From Begonia masoniana (lineage: Eukaryota; Streptophyta; Magnoliopsida; Cucurbitales; Begoniaceae): a DNA stretch of 64,000 bases. This document shows positions 26,001-35,648 of the stretch, piece after piece. Where the stretch lies: positions 13,485,143 through 13,549,142 of the forward strand of contig CM039502.1 in NCBI GenBank assembly GCA_022432975.1, read 5' to 3'. The notes beneath the pieces are model-generated. The model did not search any database, was not told where the DNA came from, and worked only from the letters and a program-made list of their open reading frames with translations. Positions within the stretch are counted from its first letter, which is position 1. Every line of letters begins with the position of its first letter. Made by a program: the position numbers and the translations under genes.

Positions 26001-28081
26001 ATTCGTGAAGTACTCTTTCTGATAAGAAGCTAGCTATTCTCATTGTGTACGTGGACGACATTATTTTGACCAAAGATTATAAGGAAGAATTATTAAGAAT
26101 TAAATTGTCGAAGCATTTGAAGTAAAAGACCTTGGCCTTCTTCGTTGTTTCCTAGGAATGGAAGTGGCTCGGTCAAAGAAGGGTATATTTGTCTCTCATC
26201 GCAAGTATATCATGGATCTACTCAAAGAAACAGGAATGTTATGATGCAAACCTGCAAACACACCGATGGATCCTAACAAGAAATTAAAATGTGAAAAAGA
26301 AGGGTCACCAGTAGAGACAGGGAGATATCAACGTCTTGTAGGACGACTCATTTATCTTGCTCATACTCGACCTGATATTAGTTTTCCGGTAAGCGTAGTA
26401 AATCAGTTTATGAATTATTAGCCCATGAAAGAACACATGAAAGCCCTGTACCGTATTCTCAAGTATTTAAAAAATGACTCCAGGTCAAGGACTATTATTC
26501 AAGAAAAAACAAAAGCAGGGATATAACTCTCTACTCAGATGCAGATTGACAGGAAGTCATATAGATCGAAAGTCAACAACAGGGCATTGCTCAGAAGTTT
26601 GGGGAAACATTGTAACATGGAAAAGTAAAAAGCAAGACATAGTTTCCAGAAGTAGTGCCGAAGCAGAACTAAAGGCTCTTGTTGTGGTTATGTGCGAAGG
26701 AATTTGGATAAGGCAAGTCATGACTGAATTGAGATTAGAATTCGAGAAAACAGCAAAGCTCGAATGCGATAATCAAACTGCAATTAGCACTGCAAAGGAT
26801 CCTGTTTACCATGACAAAACTAAATATGTAGAGATTGATCGGCATTTCATAGCAAAGAAAATTGAAAAATTAGAAGTGAAACTATTTATACTCCATCTCG
26901 AGAACAACTTGTTAACATCTTGATAAAGGCACTACTAGATCCTAACTTTGAAGAATTATGTAACAAGTTCGATATTTACAACATATACAATCCAACTTAA
27001 GGAGTGTTGAATTTCCCTCAAAGTTACCATACAAATTTATGATGTAATATTAGGAAATCTAAGTTTCCAACTTGGGTTCCCTAATTTAGGAGTAAATATC
27101 TTTTTCTTTATTAGGTTATTACCTTCTTTATCTTAATAGGAATTGTATATATGGTGGTGTAAGTTTATCATTCAAAGATAGAAATAAAATTATTATTTTC
27201 CATTTATGTCAGTTCTACAATGTTCGAAATTGCTGAAATAAGCATTAAAATTTAATTTTTCTTATTATATTTGTTTATTTCAATAATAAGGATTATGTTT
27301 ATCTAGTTAAATTTCAGTTTTTTTTTAGTTTGATTTAAAACCCATGAAGGATGGGTTTGAGATTTAGTTTGTGGTTGTTGAATATTTGATGCTTGGAGAA
27401 ATAACAATCAAGAAGATTATATTCTTCAATTTTTTTACTGACAAAAATATAACCAGAGACTAGTAATCTCTTCTTGATATGAATAAAAAACAATTAGAAA
27501 TCAAATCAAACAATAAGTAAAAATCGTGAATCATCGCTTCTTGAATCAAATGTGACTTGCAAAAGCTGTAAGAAATCTCTAAATTTTTTGAATGTCATCT
27601 TTCATATTAGAATTCAAAACAGGACTCGTCATCTTAGGAGATTATCTTGTCCTTTTGCTAGATCTAAAAAAATCTAGAATTTCTGATAATCTTTTCATAA
27701 ATGTTTAACTTTTTCGGGAGGAGGTTCAATTTCATGCAGCAAAACGGTCTCCCACCATGAAGCTGCATTATATCTTCTTTGGGTTAATTGCCTTCCAATT
27801 GGCAGGTGGTTGTAAAGGAGTAGCTTTCCAAGAAATTCTCCACCGCACTTGTATCCTCCTTTTCATCAATATAGTTTCTTATAAAAAATCACAATATAAG
27901 TCATAAGACTAAAAGGCACTAGATAAAAAAGTTTACACTCCACATTGTATCATCTTAAATTCTAAGCAATGACTACCTTTAAGTTGCTCAACATCTTTAC
28001 AGTTGCAGGATTAAAGTAAAGCTGCAAGAAAAATAGTAGTATAGTTAGAATGCCTATAAATAACTGATAAATATATGCGTG

Positions 28082-28126
<45 letters not shown>

Positions 28127-30257
28127 ACAGATAAAGAAATGGATCGTATTTGAGAGTTGGACGATATGGGTGGAAGCAAATTCTCATTTTAGGGAAGGTA
28201 AGCAAAATTATCAGAAAAATAATGTTATTAACAAGTAGAGAATAGATATTGCAACAAAATTAATAAGTTAAAATACGCACCTGCATGATGAATTTCAAAT
28301 AATTATTAATAGCGTAAAGAAAAGCTGGAACAGCGAGAAGCACATTATTTCGAGCGGCCTGCAATGGGAACAAGGCAAAAAGGAATCTATGCATGACTTT
28401 CATGGCTTTATATCCTTCTAAGTTCTAAGCATATGGAAAAGAATGGATCTCTACATAACCAGAAGCATGACTTAATCCCCAAAACATGATAAAACGGATG
28501 GAAAAAAAAAATAGAACAATTTGCAAAAAAAAAAAAAAACAGAACAACCCAACGCTATAATGAAAAGTTAAGGTTTCAATTTATTTTCTTAAACAGTCCC
28601 CATACTTAAACAAACCAAAAGAAAAGAAAGATAAAATAACATTTATCACAACTTCTACCAAAGACATCGCGTTCATCTAGCCGACTTAAGAGAGATTGCA
28701 TAGTTTGCCAAGGAAAAGGTATATGCATCTTGTATTAATACATCCTGGAAGTAAATTTTAGTTCAGAAATAATTTAACTTGCGATTAAAATGCATCAAGG
28801 CTTGTTATTTAATAGTCTGCCCAATATATAGAAAGAGAACAACATGAAAGCACACGTGAAATTCTAAATTATGAAAATCATTTTCTAAATTACTCAAAAT
28901 TATTTTGACAGAAAATGGTACTACAAGAGCTCAAATTCCATGACTGGATACTTGTATCACATATCCTACACAGGCATAAAGAAATATGCTTGTATCATAA
29001 ACGAATGCTTTAATTTTCCTCACTGGATGTGTAAAAATACAGAACTTAAACTCTGTTAAAGACAGTTTCATTGACAAATAAGGACATTGAAACTTACGGT
29101 CTTCGCCTTCCTGACTTTGACAACTCATCTCAAAAAAGCGCATCGCATTTCGTACAAGTGAAAAAAAAGATAGCCAGATTAACAGGAGACGAAAACTGGC
29201 GTGAGATTTATTTCTTAGTTTACAAGGTTATTTGCATGAAAGATATTATATTTATCTCAAACATCGAACGTCTGAAATGTAAACAAGGAAAGCTGATATC
29301 CTTACTTGTACAAATGTAGAAAGAGTCAAGGCAGATTTCTCACCAACTTTTTTATGCCGAGCCTAGAAAAATGTACAAGAAAATAAATAAATTATAGTTT
29401 GTCAATAATCACACGAGATAAAAGTAACCCAACCTGAAAAGGTTAAACTCAGTTCAAAGTTATAAGAAGTTAAAATTTTTATATACCTGAATCAAAAGCA
29501 TTACAATAGCAAAAACAACTTTTGCTGCCTCGGTCAAAAAATTAACACTTATAGGACTGAACTCGAACTTCCCATCTACCTTTGACATATAAACCAATAT
29601 TGGCTGCCAAAAAAGAAGATAGATAAATGTCAAGAAAGAATGAAACAAATTTCTACTACACATACTCTGAAATCAGAGTGAGATATTAGAGCAATAAAGA
29701 AGAGGGTCAACGTATTTGGCTAAAGGACCGAGTACATTTTTTTCGTTGGTCAAATGAAGAAATTATGAAATGCATTGATCATACATTCTACATCTTCGTG
29801 AGGATGAATAGCAGCAAAGTAGATAAATTGAAAACTGGATCAAACAGTTCCTATCTAGATTTGGAGAAACTATTTTGAAAAAATACTTCTTTATTGAAGA
29901 ATCACTAAAATAACTACGATTGAAACCTAAAGAATTTCGAGAGTCAAGAGTTTCTCATCCCTATTTCTCTTCTCAAAAAGTTTATCATTATTTCCTCCTT
30001 TATTATCCTATTTATACACCTCAAACATAACTATTTTTCTAAACTACTCTACAAACTACTTATCTAGTTTAGGAATGAGGTCTATCACTAACCTGCAGAC
30101 CAACAAAGACACAATCACCAACCACCAAAAGAATGTTGAGGAAGCGAGCTTTAGACGAAACATCGTTTCTGTGCTGGTCATATGCTCTTGATACACTTTT
30201 AGCAGCTGGGACAATTTTCGAGTGACAAACACTGCATTCTATCATCTCCTCCTTCAT
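8035..30257 (-). CDS. nucleotide-sugar transporter (CMP-sialic acid / UDP-galactose transporter-like), 14 coding exons
   Basis: Coding exons in order: 30093-30257, 29487-29603, 29306-29362, 28281-28358, 27977-28021, 21951-22010, 21734-21856, 21538-21615, 20760-20829, 20404-20511, 8726-8859, 8564-8643, 8181-8229, 8035-8085. Every junction is GT-AG and in phase; the total is 1215 nt, or 404 residues. The protein starts [16 protein letters not shown] and ends APLLPR, and matches the Arabidopsis At2g43240/At3g59360 (UTR6-like) family in order and length. Family markers include [37 protein letters not shown] and [20 protein letters not shown]. Such proteins are multi-pass Golgi/ER membrane antiporters carrying nucleotide sugars for glycan synthesis; the exact substrate cannot be read from sequence. 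Exons 9 and 10 also occur at 14717-14786 and 14361-14468 in a near-identical upstream block; using both pairs would shift the frame. Intron 5 contains an antisense Copia element and intron 10 a large LTR element. Confidence 0.93.
10284..10553 (-). pseudogene. captured fragment of an ATAD3-type AAA ATPase (copy 1)
   Basis: The minus-strand frame contains [34 protein letters not shown] and [10 protein letters not shown], then a stop and [12 protein letters not shown]. This is the ATAD3 AAA-domain entry and Walker A loop; the family norm is GPPGTGKT, so the Gly before the catalytic Lys is replaced by Arg here. ATAD3 proteins are mitochondrial inner-membrane AAA ATPases. The run crosses what look like joined coding segments inside an LTR element, so it is a transduced and broken fragment. 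It cannot make a working ATPase. Confidence 0.75.
10928..13379 (+). mobile_element. 2.45-kb solo LTR (copy 1)
   Basis: It starts TGTAACACCCGACGAG and ends AGGGTCGTTACA. The flanks CTTCT (10923-10927 and 13380-13384) are a perfect 5-bp TSD. There is no internal region, primer site or coding sequence, so this is one long LTR left after recombination. A TATA-like CATAAATAGG at about 11090 and a CTAGGTAAG donor-like site at about 11238 suggest plus orientation. Length and ends fit a Ty3/gypsy type with long LTRs; that class is inferred. Confidence 0.85.
12734..12925 (+). repeat. 60-bp tandem repeat inside the solo LTR (copy 1)
   Basis: Three units of 60-61 bp begin CCGGATGATGTAAG at 12734, 12794 and 12854, with a partial fourth at 12915. 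Shorter CCGGATGAT words lie just upstream. Confidence 0.9.
13491..13757 (-). pseudogene. gag-like N-terminal fragment of the LTR element (copy 1)
   Basis: An 88-codon frame with a charged, probably coiled-coil segment ([15 protein letters not shown]) and a Pro-rich end. It lies just inside the 5' LTR, where gag should start. It resembles the N-terminal part of plant gypsy gag proteins, but no capsid core or zinc knuckle follows. Confidence 0.5.
14361..14786 (-). CDS. second copy of transporter exons 9 (14717-14786) and 10 (14361-14468)
   Basis: These 70-nt and 108-nt exons match 20760-20829 and 20404-20511 with the same splice sites. Exon 9 begins in phase 0 and exon 10 ends after one base of an Asp codon. 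The pair totals 178 nt, which is not a multiple of three. A transcript with both pairs would read exon 9 out of frame and reach TAA near its end. Only one pair can be used in a functional mRNA, unless the block is an assembly duplicate. Confidence 0.85.
16324..16593 (-). pseudogene. captured ATAD3-type fragment (copy 2)
   Basis: Same sequence as 10284-10553 within the second 6-kb block, with the same Walker A change and stop. It is a duplicate, not an independent capture. Confidence 0.75.
16969..19422 (+). mobile_element. 2.45-kb solo LTR (copy 2)
   Basis: Same solo LTR in the second block, again with CTTCT on both sides (16964-16968, 19423-19427). Confidence 0.85.
18777..18968 (+). repeat. 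60-bp tandem repeat inside the solo LTR (copy 2)
   Basis: Same array as 12734-12925 in the second block, with the same number of units. Confidence 0.9.
19534..19800 (-). pseudogene. gag-like fragment (copy 2)
   Basis: Identical to 13491-13757 in the second block. Confidence 0.5.
22115..22335 (+). repeat. Copia 5' LTR
   Basis: 221 bp, close to the 3' LTR with scattered differences. The expected terminal CA reads TA here. Confidence 0.88.
22336..22350 (+). promoter_or_regulatory. Copia primer-binding site
   Basis: TGGTATCAGAGCAGG directly after the 5' LTR matches the usual initiator Met tRNA site of plant Copia elements. Confidence 0.85.
22591..24055 (+). pseudogene. Copia gag, zinc knuckle and protease (broken)
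   Basis: Gag begins near 22591 and shows the UBN2-type [16 protein letters not shown] motif. It stops at 23062-23064 and resumes after frameshifts. The frame from 23294 has a CCHC knuckle, [18 protein letters not shown] then precedes the protease core [13 protein letters not shown] at about 23685-23723. A pre-integrase stretch ([14 protein letters not shown]) follows. At least one frameshift and two in-frame stops make it non-functional. Confidence 0.85.
24056..25270 (-). mobile_element. Ty3/gypsy fragment replacing the Copia integrase region
   Basis: The Copia reading breaks at about 24055 and resumes at about 25271. On the minus strand, about 25000-25260 reads like the C-terminal end of a gypsy integrase ([34 protein letters not shown]). 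The remaining 24056-25000 is non-coding and may be LTR. I could not define its ends or a TSD, so insertion with deletion is the simplest reading. Confidence 0.6.
25271..26923 (+). pseudogene. Copia reverse transcriptase and RNase H (broken)
   Basis: The frame at 25474-25698 carries [18 protein letters not shown] and [11 protein letters not shown], then a stop. The polymerase site VYVDDIILT is present at about 26044-26070. RNase H lies in 26474-26923, with [20 protein letters not shown] and the H-containing segment [12 protein letters not shown]. Several stops and frameshifts separate these parts. Confidence 0.85.
27005..27219 (+). repeat. Copia 3' LTR
   Basis: 215 bp, starting TGTTGAATTT and ending CTACA, directly after the polypurine tract. 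Confidence 0.88.
28088..28126. repeat. (CA)n(TA)n microsatellite in transporter intron 4
   Basis: An uninterrupted CA dinucleotide run passes into a short TA run. It is likely length-polymorphic. Confidence 0.9.
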
Positions 30258-31168
30258 CCACCCTCCTCTACCACCTTTTATTCCAAGCCTCTCTATACAA
30301 GCAAAGAAGACCATCAGAGAGAGAAAACATCACAAAAAAAAACAAAAAAGGAAAAAGGTAACGACAAAATTTCAAAAAATATACCATATCAATTACCCGT
30401 TCGAATTAACACAAACATTAAAGCATTTGTATATGATATAAGAATAGTTTTTTTTATAAGAAAGTGTATGTATTGAAAGAATGAATTTACAATACAAGAG
30501 AGGGGAAGACCTCGTCTCAAGGAAAAATAGGGAAATGCATAATTTAAAACAATTTCTCTCCAATTAGAGAGAAAAACACAAAGAATAAATTCTAAAAAAA
30601 TCGTAAGATATAAGAATATTTCTCAATGAGTGCGATTGCAGGTGGATGTGTATTGCTGTTTTAATGACATTAAATCTATTAAAAATGAGAACTAATCGGC
30701 ACACAAACATAATTCTGCTCGCTATTCATGCAATTTGTCTGCATCAAGACATACAATTTGTGAGCTAAGATCCTAGTACTAAATCTGAACAAACGTACAC
30801 ACACAAATTACAATGAGAATTTCAAAATCCAAGCAAAAATCGACATTTACATGGTAATTTGCAGATTGAAGAATAAAATTGATTCACAACATATATGAAA
30901 AATATGAAGATCAAAAGTTATCAAACAGAGAAAGCCTGCAGCAGAACTCAAGCGGCAAAAAAATACCCAGCAGAGAGAAGTTTAAAGAAGTTCAGATTCG
31001 GCACAGATCTTGAACTGGAAGCAGAATAAATTCAAACCCAGGTTGAGAAATAGCTAAATTCAGACAGTAAGGAGCAAATTAGGAACTGCGTTCGGGATAT
31101 CAGAGGAATAAGAAGGAACAGGATTTAGAATTCATGGATATGAACTTGGAAATACACATTACAAAACC
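30258..31168 (-). other. 5' UTR of the transporter gene with a probable UTR intron
   Basis: Upstream of the ATG at 30257 there is no in-frame requirement for coding. A good acceptor (TTGTATAG) sits just above 30292. A candidate donor, CAG followed by GTTTTG, lies at 31168/31167, giving a UTR intron of about 875 bp. The donor is not a strong consensus. The promoter should lie above about 31170, in the pyrimidine-rich stretch to 31290. Confidence 0.4.
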
Positions 31169-32153
31169 TGAAAGCTGATATGTCGATTCTACAGCCGCCC
31201 TTTCGCTCTGGTTTTTTACTGGGTGTCTTCTCAGTTCTCTTCTTTCTTCACTTTTCTTACTCTTTTCTCAAAATTCTTCCTTTTTTCTCGAACCGGCCTG
31301 AAATTCTAGGCAAAAAATAGTGTCTTTGAGAAAGAGCTATTCACTATTTAGAAACATAATCATAAAATTTGTAAAATTATCTTAGAAGGTAATGAATGGT
31401 CAAATATCATAGTAAAGACTTGTTGCCTTGATTAATCAGTACTACCAACTCATTAAATATACTAAATTATGATGCGCATGAGGATAACGTTGCATCATAT
31501 CATAGTTGTTTTGTTTAAATATATATCATTATAAATAATTAAAACGTAATTACCAACTATGATAAATTCGTGAGGATGAGACCAAGATCGCCCCTTTCAT
31601 TATGGGGTGATTGAGCGATCGCATCGTCGACCATTTTCTTCATTTTTTTCGCAAGCGTTTGGAGAAAACTTCAACACATTTGATTTGTCAATCATGTCTA
31701 GTTAATTAAGATGCAAATTAAATTATTCTAATAACATTGATAAAAGTAATAACATCTTATCTTGTACTAAAAATTAATAACCTTAGATTTACCTTATAAT
31801 ATTATACTCTCAATTTTATCTGATTAGATATTTTATTTCGACTATTTATAATTTTTTTTAGGTAAAAGTTCAATTTAGCTCCCAACATATGGGGTCAAGG
31901 TCAATTGGCCCCTAACGTTTATTTTTGACCCAATCAGCCCCTATCATTAACAACGTTTGCAATTCGACCATTACCGTCAATTTTTTCGTTAAATTTAATA
32001 CTTGACTTTCACAATTCCCAAACTATCCCTCTTCCCCTTCCCCCCTCCTCTCTCTCTCTCTCTCTAAACCATTTTTGCACTACTACGACTGACGGGTAGA
32101 TTTCTTTCTCAATCGTATTTAAGTCAAGTTTGACGGAAATGTAGATGGGCGGC

Positions 32154-32857
32154 TGATGTGATCCAAGTTCAGACCAAGTCAAAGCCCAAGAATAAGGATC
32201 CAATTGAAGATACGGCTGGACCAATAATGAGAGCAAAGGCGAAGCGGATAAAGGAGCAAATGAGCAATTTGGTCCGTCAGATCCTACCTCAATAAGGAAC
32301 TTGCGTTCCGAATCAAGAACCAGAGCTTGTTCTCATAATCCAAGCTGTTTTGGGATGATGTTTATGTCATTGTTTCAATTGTCGTTTTAGGGTTTAAAAA
32401 GTACTTGTCGTATGTCGAGTCATAAGTCGTTTTTCTTAAGTTGTCGTTATTTTAGTAATTGTTATTATTTTAATTAAGAGTTAGAAGGGCAGATTAGTAA
32501 TTTTGTTCTTAAAGGAAATCCTAAAAACCCTAGCATGAAGGGGTGTTTCATGCTTATAAACTTATTCTTAGATGAATGAAAAAAGGAAGATCAGGTTTTA
32601 TCTAATTGTGAGAGAATTTCTCTTAGTTTCTTGAAGAAACTCCGAACTTATCAAGGTTCTCCTTGTAGCGTTCAAAATCTGACTTATCAAACGAACATGC
32701 ATATTCGTTTGTGGCGTCCTCCTCATTCCAAGGTTCGGATCTGTATAGATTTCGGGTCAATGATTTCCTCTTATTCGAACTTGTAGATTCTGGGTTAGTG
32801 ACGACGCCAATATTTTGATCGTGGGTCATCGTCACATCGTTGGCGTGGTTCGCATCA
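32154..32857 (+). repeat. gypsy LTR A (5' outer)
   Basis: 704 bp, followed by a degenerate primer site TTGGTATCAAAACC. It differs from LTR C at roughly 20 places by eye. The LTR also encodes the last residues of the polyprotein (ITRAKAKRIKEQMSNL in LTR C). Confidence 0.88.
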
Positions 32858-33975
32858 TTTGGTATCAAAACCAACAAAGACTTCCTTTTGGTTGCACGAC
32901 GAGCCTTGAGTGCGCAGATAAAGGAGGACGAAGATGATAAGGTGTAGCGAGAAAATATTTTCCACACCCGATGCCACGTGAAAGACAAAGTGTGTAGCGT
33001 CATAGTCAACGGGGGAAGTTGTACCAATGTAGCTAGTGCTTCTATGGTGGAGAAATTGGGACTTTTAACGTTGAAACATCCACGACCTTACAAATTGCAA
33101 TGGTTGAATGATAGTGGGGAGGTACGTGTCACCAAGCAAGTGGTGGTACCCTTTCAGATTGGAAAGTACGAAGACGAAGTGAAGTGCGACGTGGTACCAA
33201 TGCAAGCTAGTCATATCCTGTTGGGAAGACCATGGCAATTTGACCGAAGAGTGCAACATGATGGTTTCACCAACAGGTATTCATTTACCCATAAACACAA
33301 GCCAATCACATTAGTACCCTTATCCCCGAGAGAGGTCTTTGCAGATCAAATCCGGTTGTAGAAATCGAGTGAACAAGAAAGAAAAGAGTGGAAACAAGGA
33401 AAACCTGCGAGAAAACCAGAGAGTTCATTCGTTTCTGAACAAAATCTCTTTGCAACCAAGAGTGATCTGAAACAAGCTATTACCAACAAACAACCAATGA
33501 TCCTTCTCACGTACAAGGAAGATGTTTTGAATACTAACAAGCTAGATTTGTCCCTTCCAAGTCTGGTTGTTTCTCTTTTGCAGGACTTTGAGGACGTATT
33601 TCCCGATGAGCTTCCAAAAGGTTTGCCACCCATTCGCGGGATTAAGCACAAGATTGACCTTGTACCTGGAGCCTCCATTCCGAATCGACCAGCTTATCGC
33701 ACCAACCCAAAGGAGACAAAGGAGTTACAGCGTCAAGTGGAAGACTTGATGGAGAAGGGGTACGTGAGGGAGAGCATGAGTCCGTGCACTGTCCCCGTTC
33801 TTTTGGTTCCTAAGAAGGATGGAACATGGCGAATGTGCACCGATTGTCGCGCTGTCAACAATATCACGGTAAAGTATCGATTTTCTATTCCTCGTTTAGA
33901 TGATATGCTTGATGAGTTGCATGGTTCCTGTGTCTTTTCAAAGATTGATCTTAAGAGTGGGTACCATCAGATTAG
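32858..33975 (+). pseudogene. gypsy protease and partial reverse transcriptase
   Basis: The frame from 32978 holds the retropepsin region: IVNGGSCTNVASASMVEKLG (the family norm has Asp before GGSCTN), then HILLGRPWQFDR. After a stop at 33358-33360, a frame from 33497 has LPKGLPPIRGIKHKIDL, VPVLLVPKKDGTWRMCTD and SKIDLKSGYHQIRM, the first half of a Ty3/gypsy reverse transcriptase. It breaks off before the YFDD active site and runs into LTR sequence. Gag and the second half of pol are absent. Confidence 0.88.
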
Positions 33976-34258
33976 AATGAAAAAAGGAAGATCAGGTTTT
34001 ATCTAATTGTGAGAGAATTTCTCTTAGTTTCTTGAAGAAACTCCGAACTTATCAAGGTTCTCCTTGTAGCGTTCAAAATCTGACTTATCAAACGAACAGG
34101 CATATTCGTTTGTGGCGTCCTCCTCATTCCAAGGTTCGGATCTGTATAGATTTCGAGTCAAGGATTTCCTCCTATTCGAACTTGTAGATTCTGGGTTAGC
34201 GACGACGCTAATATTTTGATCGTGGGTCATCGTCACATCGTTGGCGTGGTTCACATCA
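33976..34258 (+). repeat. gypsy LTR B (inner, 5'-truncated)
   Basis: It matches the last 280 bp of LTRs A and C and ends CACATCA before a good primer site (TTTGGTATCAAAGCC). Its left end is fused to reverse transcriptase sequence at a stretch where both parents read close to GAATGAAA-AAGGA-GAT. Confidence 0.85.
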
Positions 34259-35286
34259 TTTGGTATCAAAGCCAAATCGAGTTCGTCAGGTTCTATCTCT
34301 CCTTTCCGTTTTGTTTTTTTTTTTCAAAAATTTTGTTCTTGAGTCTTGAAATTTGTTTCAATTTATCTCGATGATTCTCTATTCATGTATGCATCAAACG
34401 AAAAAATCGTCTTTATATGAATCATAGAACGTTGCGTTAACTTTCCGATCTGTGTTGAAACGTAAAAATCGGATCTTGTTTGCCTATTCAAATTCAAATT
34501 TTTGTAACTGTCGCCGATTTCGTTCTAGTCTACTAGAATCTGCTTAAAACTATTTTAATCATTCGAATGTTTTATAGACCTCAAATAAAATTGTCATCAC
34601 CTTATGATTTGTGAATTAGCGTTTTATCTTTCCGATCTGTATTGAAACGTCAAAATCGGATCTTGTTTGTCTATTCAAAAGTCAAATTTCGTAACCGTCA
34701 AGGATTGATGATGCTCAAAAGTATTTTGCAATTTTTGTCCATATAAAGATTCCGATTGCCAAAGTGTTATTCTTTGAGTTGTTAGATGACGTTTTTATCT
34801 TTCCAAATCATACCTGCACCTAAAATTCTGATCTGGTTTGGGCACTAAAACGTCATTTATAAATTCGGTTACCAATTCTGTTACAAATTCAAAAAAAAAA
34901 ATAGTGATTCTCTAAATCTGTTCAACTACCTTACTTCATGGAATTGTTCATTTGCATTCTTATACTATTCTAATTATTTTGAGCTAGTTCTTTCATCACT
35001 AATTGTAGTGTCTGTTATTTTGGTTTGTCTTGTTTGGTTTGTCTTGTTTGGTTCGCCACTTGTGAACTTCCATTATTATTCGGTTAGTTTCGAAAGAAAT
35101 CAAAGAGAATTCAAGTGGAAAAAGGCACGAGTAAGTGAGAATATTAGAGGGTAACAGCCAATATTATTGAGTGTAAACACGAGTGCAATTGAGTGATTTT
35201 TCTACATTTTCGAGTGAAACACGTGAGGGAGTGTTGTGAGGTCCTATTTTACTTCACCTTCTACTTCTTGCAGAGAATACCTAGCC
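34259..35286 (+). other. gypsy primer site and untranslated leader
   Basis: The Met-tRNA-like primer site is followed by about 1 kb of non-coding leader up to the gag ATG at 35287. The same leader is seen at 62470-63388, which helps define the family. Confidence 0.75.
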
Positions 35287-35631
35287 ATGTCCGACGCAAA
35301 AGACAACCAATGTTCAGCTAACATCCCAAATTTACAAATGGAGGCGATCATGGGGGAGATGAGGCGGCTGATAAGACAAGGGATTAATGAGATCCACGAG
35401 CGAATTGATCAAGTGGAACAAATTATGACACGAGTACAACCCCAGACTCGGCAGAATGCACCGAGAAGAAATCAGCAGAGGCAAGTCCTTGCGGAAGAGA
35501 TCGATGAAATTAATGAGAGAGACGTGGAAGATGATCTTGATAGGGTGTCTGTGGGTAGTCGTGGAAGACATGGGACCGTGCAAGACAAGACTGAGGCTGA
35601 CTCAATTATAATTTGGGAAACATCAAGATGA
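35287..35631 (+). pseudogene. gypsy gag N-terminal frame
   Basis: It starts MSDAKDNQCSANIPNLQ and includes a charged helical segment (MRRLIRQGINEIHERIDQVE), then stops at 35629-35631. The continuation of gag is in another frame from 35649, so a frameshift separates the halves. Confidence 0.65.
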
Positions 35632-35648
35632 AGATTACTGAGTTTTGA

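Larger units (their letters stand above)
22115..27219 (+). mobile_element. Ty1/Copia retrotransposon in transporter intron 5
   Basis: LTRs of 221 bp (22115-22335) and 215 bp (27005-27219) both start TGTTGAATTT. A perfect TSD ATGTT lies at 22110-22114 and 27220-27224. A Met-tRNA primer site (TGGTATCAGAGC) follows at 22336, and a purine tract AAGGAG precedes the 3' LTR. The element lies antisense to the host gene. Gag, zinc knuckle, protease, reverse transcriptase and RNase H remain, with stops and frameshifts. Most of the integrase is missing, and a minus-strand gypsy piece sits in its place at about 24056-25270. It is not autonomous. Confidence 0.93.
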
